This document shows positions 5,015-7,185 of a DNA stretch of 7,185 bases, piece by piece (position 1 is the first letter of the stretch; every line of letters begins with the position of its first letter). Made by a program: the position numbers and the translations under genes. Source of the stretch: Clostridia bacterium (GTDB lineage: Bacteria; Bacillota; Clostridia; RUG12999); assembly GCA_017502065.1 (NCBI GenBank), contig JAFVVU010000014.1, positions 1 through 7,185 on the forward strand, read 5' to 3'. The notes beneath the pieces are model-generated. The model had not been told where the DNA came from, ran no database searches, and worked only from the letters and a program-made list of their open reading frames with translations.

Positions 5015-6817
5015 ATGGCAAAATCAAGACTTATCGGCGATTATCCGGTAATCGGAATTCGTCCTACACTTGACGGTAGAAGAGGTCCTCTCAAAGTAAG
5101 AGAATCTCTTGAGGACCAGACAATGAATATGGCAAAATCTGCCGCAGAGCTTATCTCATCAAACCTGAGATATTCAAACGGCGAGCCGGTTAAGGTTGTT
5201 ATTGCAGACACAACAATCGGACGTGTTGCAGAAGCAGCTGCCTGTGCGGCAAAATTCAAAAAAGAGGGCGTTGACATTACCCTTACCGTTACTCCCTGCT
5301 GGTGCTACGGCAGTGAAACAATGGACATGGACCCCATGACAATCAAAGGTGTTTGGGGTTTTAATGGAACAGAACGTCCCGGTGCAGTTTATCTTGCATC
5401 AGTTCTTGCATCTCATGCACAGAAAGGACTTCCTGCATTCGGCATTTACGGACACGACGTTTGTGAAGCTGATGATACAACAATTCCGGAAGACGTTAAG
5501 GAAAAAATACTCCGTTTTGCAAGAAGTGCCGTTGCTGTTGCTACAATGCGCGGCAAATCATATTTGCAGATTGGCTCAATCTGTATGGGTATCGGCGGCT
5601 CAATAATCAGCACCGAGCTGTTTGAAGAATATCTAGGCATGAGAGTTGAATCCGTTGACGAGGTTGAAATCATCCGCAGAATGACAGAAGGCATCTACGA
5701 TGAGGCTGAATTCAAAAAAGCTCTTGAATGGACACGTAAAAACTGTCCTGAAGGATTTGACAAAAACCCTGAAAACATGCAGAAATCATCCGCAAAAAAA
5801 GAAGAGGAATGGGAATTTGTTGTTAAGATGATGTGCATTATTAAAGACCTGTTTAATGGCAACCCCAACCTTCCTGAGGGTTGTGAAGAAGAAAGAGTCG
5901 GACATAATGCCATTGCAGGCGGATTCCAGGGACAGCGTCAGTGGACAGACTTTTATCCGAACTGTGACTTCCCCGAATCTATGCTTAACACATCGTTTGA
6001 CTGGAACGGTGCTCGCGAGCCGTACATACTTGCAACCGAAAATGATACATTAAACGGCGTATGCATGCTTATGGGTAAGCTCCTTACAAACACTGCACAG
6101 ATTTTTGCCGATGTAAGAACCTACTGGAGTCCCGAAGCTGTTAAAAGAGCTTCCGGCTACGACCTTGAGGGTAAGGCTAAAGAAGCTGGCGGATTTATTC
6201 ATCTTATAAACTCCGGTGCAGCTTGTATTGATGCCTGCGGCGAGGTTAAAGATGAAACCGGCAATGCTGTTATGAAGCCGTTTTGGGAAATGACAGATGC
6301 TGACCAGAAAGCCTGCCTTGAAGCTACTACATGGAATGCAGCTGACCTTGGATATTTCCGTGGTGGCGGCTATTCATCAAGATTTTTAACACGTGCCGAA
6401 ATGCCCGTTACAATGATGAGACTCAATATGGTTAAAGGTCTCGGTCCTGTAATGCAGATTGCAGAAGGCTGGACAATCTCTCTTCCCGACGAGATTTCTG
6501 ATGTGCTTTGGAAACGTACCGACTACACATGGCCGTGTACATGGTTTGCACCGCGCACAACCGGTGAAGGCGCATTCAAAACCGCTTATGACGTAATGAA
6601 TAACTGGGGCGCTAACCACGGCGCAATCAGCTACGGACATATTGGTGCGGATGTTATTACTCTTTGTTCGATGCTCCGCATCCCCGTTTGTATGCATAAC
6701 GTGCCGGAAGAAAAAATCTTCCGCCCGGCAAGCTGGAACGCTTTCGGAATGGATAAAGAGGGTCAGGACTTCAGAGCCTGCGCCGCTTACGGCCCGATGT
6801 ATAAAAACATCAGATAG
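5015..6817 (+). CDS. fucI: L-fucose isomerase
   Basis: Converts L-fucose to L-fuculose (and usually D-arabinose to D-ribulose), the first step of fucose breakdown, in the cytosol as a Mn-dependent hexamer. At 600 residues it is full length (E. coli FucI has 591) and near-collinear with the E. coli protein. Shared stretches include [20 protein letters not shown] (85-104), [15 protein letters not shown] (114-128), SFDWNG (327-332), [12 protein letters not shown] (448-459), WGANHG (531-536) and [12 protein letters not shown] (552-563). The Mn-binding and catalytic residues Glu337, Asp361 and His528 of E. coli correspond to Glu342, Asp366 and His535. A strong AAGGAGG (5000-5006) lies eight bases before the ATG. 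Expression is probably activated by the divergent AraC protein. Only 38 bases separate its stop from a terminator stem, so it looks monocistronic: kinase, aldolase and permease genes are absent from this window and must lie elsewhere if the pathway is complete. Confidence 0.97.
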   Translation: MAKSRLIGDYPVIGIRPTLDGRRGPLKVRESLEDQTMNMAKSAAELISSNLRYSNGEPVKVVIADTTIGRVAEAAACAAKFKKEGVDITLTVTPCWCYGSETMDMDPMTIKGVWGFNGTERPGAVYLASVLASHAQKGLPAFGIYGHDVCEADDTTIPEDVKEKILRFARSAVAVATMRGKSYLQIGSICMGIGGSIISTELFEEYLGMRVESVDEVEIIRRMTEGIYDEAEFKKALEWTRKNCPEGFDKNPENMQKSSAKKEEEWEFVVKMMCIIKDLFNGNPNLPEGCEEERVGHNAIAGGFQGQRQWTDFYPNCDFPESMLNTSFDWNGAREPYILATENDTLNGVCMLMGKLLTNTAQIFADVRTYWSPEAVKRASGYDLEGKAKEAGGFIHLINSGAACIDACGEVKDETGNAVMKPFWEMTDADQKACLEATTWNAADLGYFRGGGYSSRFLTRAEMPVTMMRLNMVKGLGPVMQIAEGWTISLPDEISDVLWKRTDYTWPCTWFAPRTTGEGAFKTAYDVMNNWGANHGAISYGHIGADVITLCSMLRIPVCMHNVPEEKIFRPASWNAFGMDKEGQDFRACAAYGPMYKNIR

Positions 6818-6823
6818 CCTCTT

Positions 6824-6842
6824 TTGTGCAGTTTTTGCACAA
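6824..6842 (+). other. Hairpin in the fucI 3' untranslated region
   Basis: TTGTGCA-GTTTT-TGCACAA is a perfect seven-base-pair stem with a five-base loop, seven bases after the fucI stop and 13 bases before the terminator stem. No T tract follows, so it is not itself a standard terminator. It could protect the mRNA end or assist termination. Confidence 0.5.
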
Positions 6843-6855
6843 TTAAACATAAAAT

Positions 6856-6890
6856 GCCGCTTGCATCAGCAAGCGGCTTTTCTTTATTTT
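6856..6890 (+). terminator. Rho-independent terminator of fucI, perhaps bidirectional
   Basis: GCCGCTTGC (6856-6864), loop ATCA, GCAAGCGGC (6869-6877) form a perfect nine-base-pair stem, followed by TTTTCTTTATTTT (6878-6890). On the minus strand the stem is followed by a weaker T-rich tail (complement of 6843-6855), so it may also end the convergent gene. The plus-strand T tail overlaps that gene's stop codon. Confidence 0.93.
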
Positions 6891-7185
6891 ATGGAGTAAC
6901 TTTTATAACCGGAGAGTCATCAATAGTATCCCATGTCGCTTCATCAAAAATATGGAAAGAAAATTCAAGATTTTCTACAATACTGATTCCGTTTTCTTCA
7001 AGAGTTGAATTATAATATGTCAATTCTGCATTTGCCTTTTTCCCCGGCTGCACATCATCAGACATTATTCCTGACACCATAAATCCATTTATTGATTCAT
7101 CACGAGCCTGAACAGTAATTGCCCTTGAAGAATTATTTTCAACCAAGAACTTAAATTTCTTAGAATAATCACCTTGAGTAAATCC
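6889..7185 (-). CDS. C-terminal part of an unrecognised protein, probably a clostridial lipoprotein-type module
   Basis: Only the last 98 residues are in the window. The reading frame stays open to the right edge, so the TTG at 7146 is not a convincing start. The visible part is a beta-strand-rich module with alternating hydrophobic residues: FKFLVENNSSRAITVQARD, then INGFMVSGIMSDDVQPGKKA, ELTYYNSTLEENGI, and the C-terminal LEFSFHIFDEATWDTI. It has no cysteines or membrane segments. From memory, the patterns ENNS..ITVQ.RD..INGF, V.PGKKA, LEENGI and F.FHIFD...WDTI recur in uncharacterised secreted lipoproteins of Clostridia, where they form an immunoglobulin-like C-terminal domain; this cannot be checked here. 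No function is known to me. It is convergent to fucI, its stop codon abutting the fucI terminator, and is probably unrelated to the sugar genes. Confidence 0.75.
   Translation of the reverse strand, partial: GFTQGDYSKKFKFLVENNSSRAITVQARDESINGFMVSGIMSDDVQPGKKANAELTYYNSTLEENGISIVENLEFSFHIFDEATWDTIDDSPVIKVTP

Noticed and set aside
6386..6850. A 154-codon minus-strand open frame opposite the fucI 3' end.
   Set aside because: It lies antisense to highly conserved fucI sequence, crosses the fucI 3' hairpin, and has no ribosome site or domain.
7144..7146. TTG at 7146 as the start of the last minus-strand gene.
   Set aside because: The frame stays open upstream to the window edge with protein-like sequence (GDYSKKFKF), and no ribosome site precedes the TTG, so the gene is better read as partial.

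Overview
The window looks like a chromosomal segment of a low-to-moderate GC Gram-positive anaerobe, most likely a gut or rumen Clostridia member (Lachnospiraceae/Oscillospiraceae-like). The reasons are the strong AAGGAGG/GGAGG ribosome binding sites, sigma-A-type promoters with near-consensus boxes, AT-rich spacers, rho-independent terminators, and a partial protein resembling modules of clostridial lipoproteins. Genus cannot be fixed from the sequence. Gene density is high. No RNA genes, mobile elements or CRISPR arrays were seen.

Left part (1-2699). A minus-strand operon runs from a near-consensus promoter (2525-2553): a DeoR-type repressor, then a cytosolic alkaline-phosphatase-superfamily hydrolase, then an OPA-family (GlpT/UhpT-like) transporter cut by the left edge. 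Both junctions are 4-base ATGA overlaps. The transporter keeps the two arginines that contact phosphate in GlpT, so together the three genes read as an organophosphate uptake-and-hydrolysis unit controlled by a phosphosugar-type repressor. The substrate is unknown.

Middle (2500-4053). A plus-strand, apparently single-gene unit encodes an adenine-phosphoribosyltransferase-like enzyme with its own clear promoter. It shares the 200-base spacer with deoR and ends at a hairpin that can terminate transcription from both sides. Convergent to it, on the minus strand, lies an alpha/beta hydrolase with a GMSCG nucleophile elbow.

Right part (4060-7185). The hydrolase is the second gene of an operon whose first gene is an AraC-type regulator with a cupin sensor. 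That regulator is divergent from a full-length L-fucose isomerase gene (fucI). The 115-base spacer between them carries repeated AAGTAT elements and a fucI -10 box without a good -35, which fits activator-dependent expression. fucI is followed at once by a hairpin and a terminator, so the kinase, aldolase and transporter of a fucose pathway are not here. The window closes with the C-terminal part of an unrecognised minus-strand protein whose stop codon abuts the fucI terminator.

All genes belong to recognisable families. The points most worth following are the DeoR/phosphatase/OPA operon and the AraC/esterase/fucI cluster, whose combinations suggest specific but unproven substrates.
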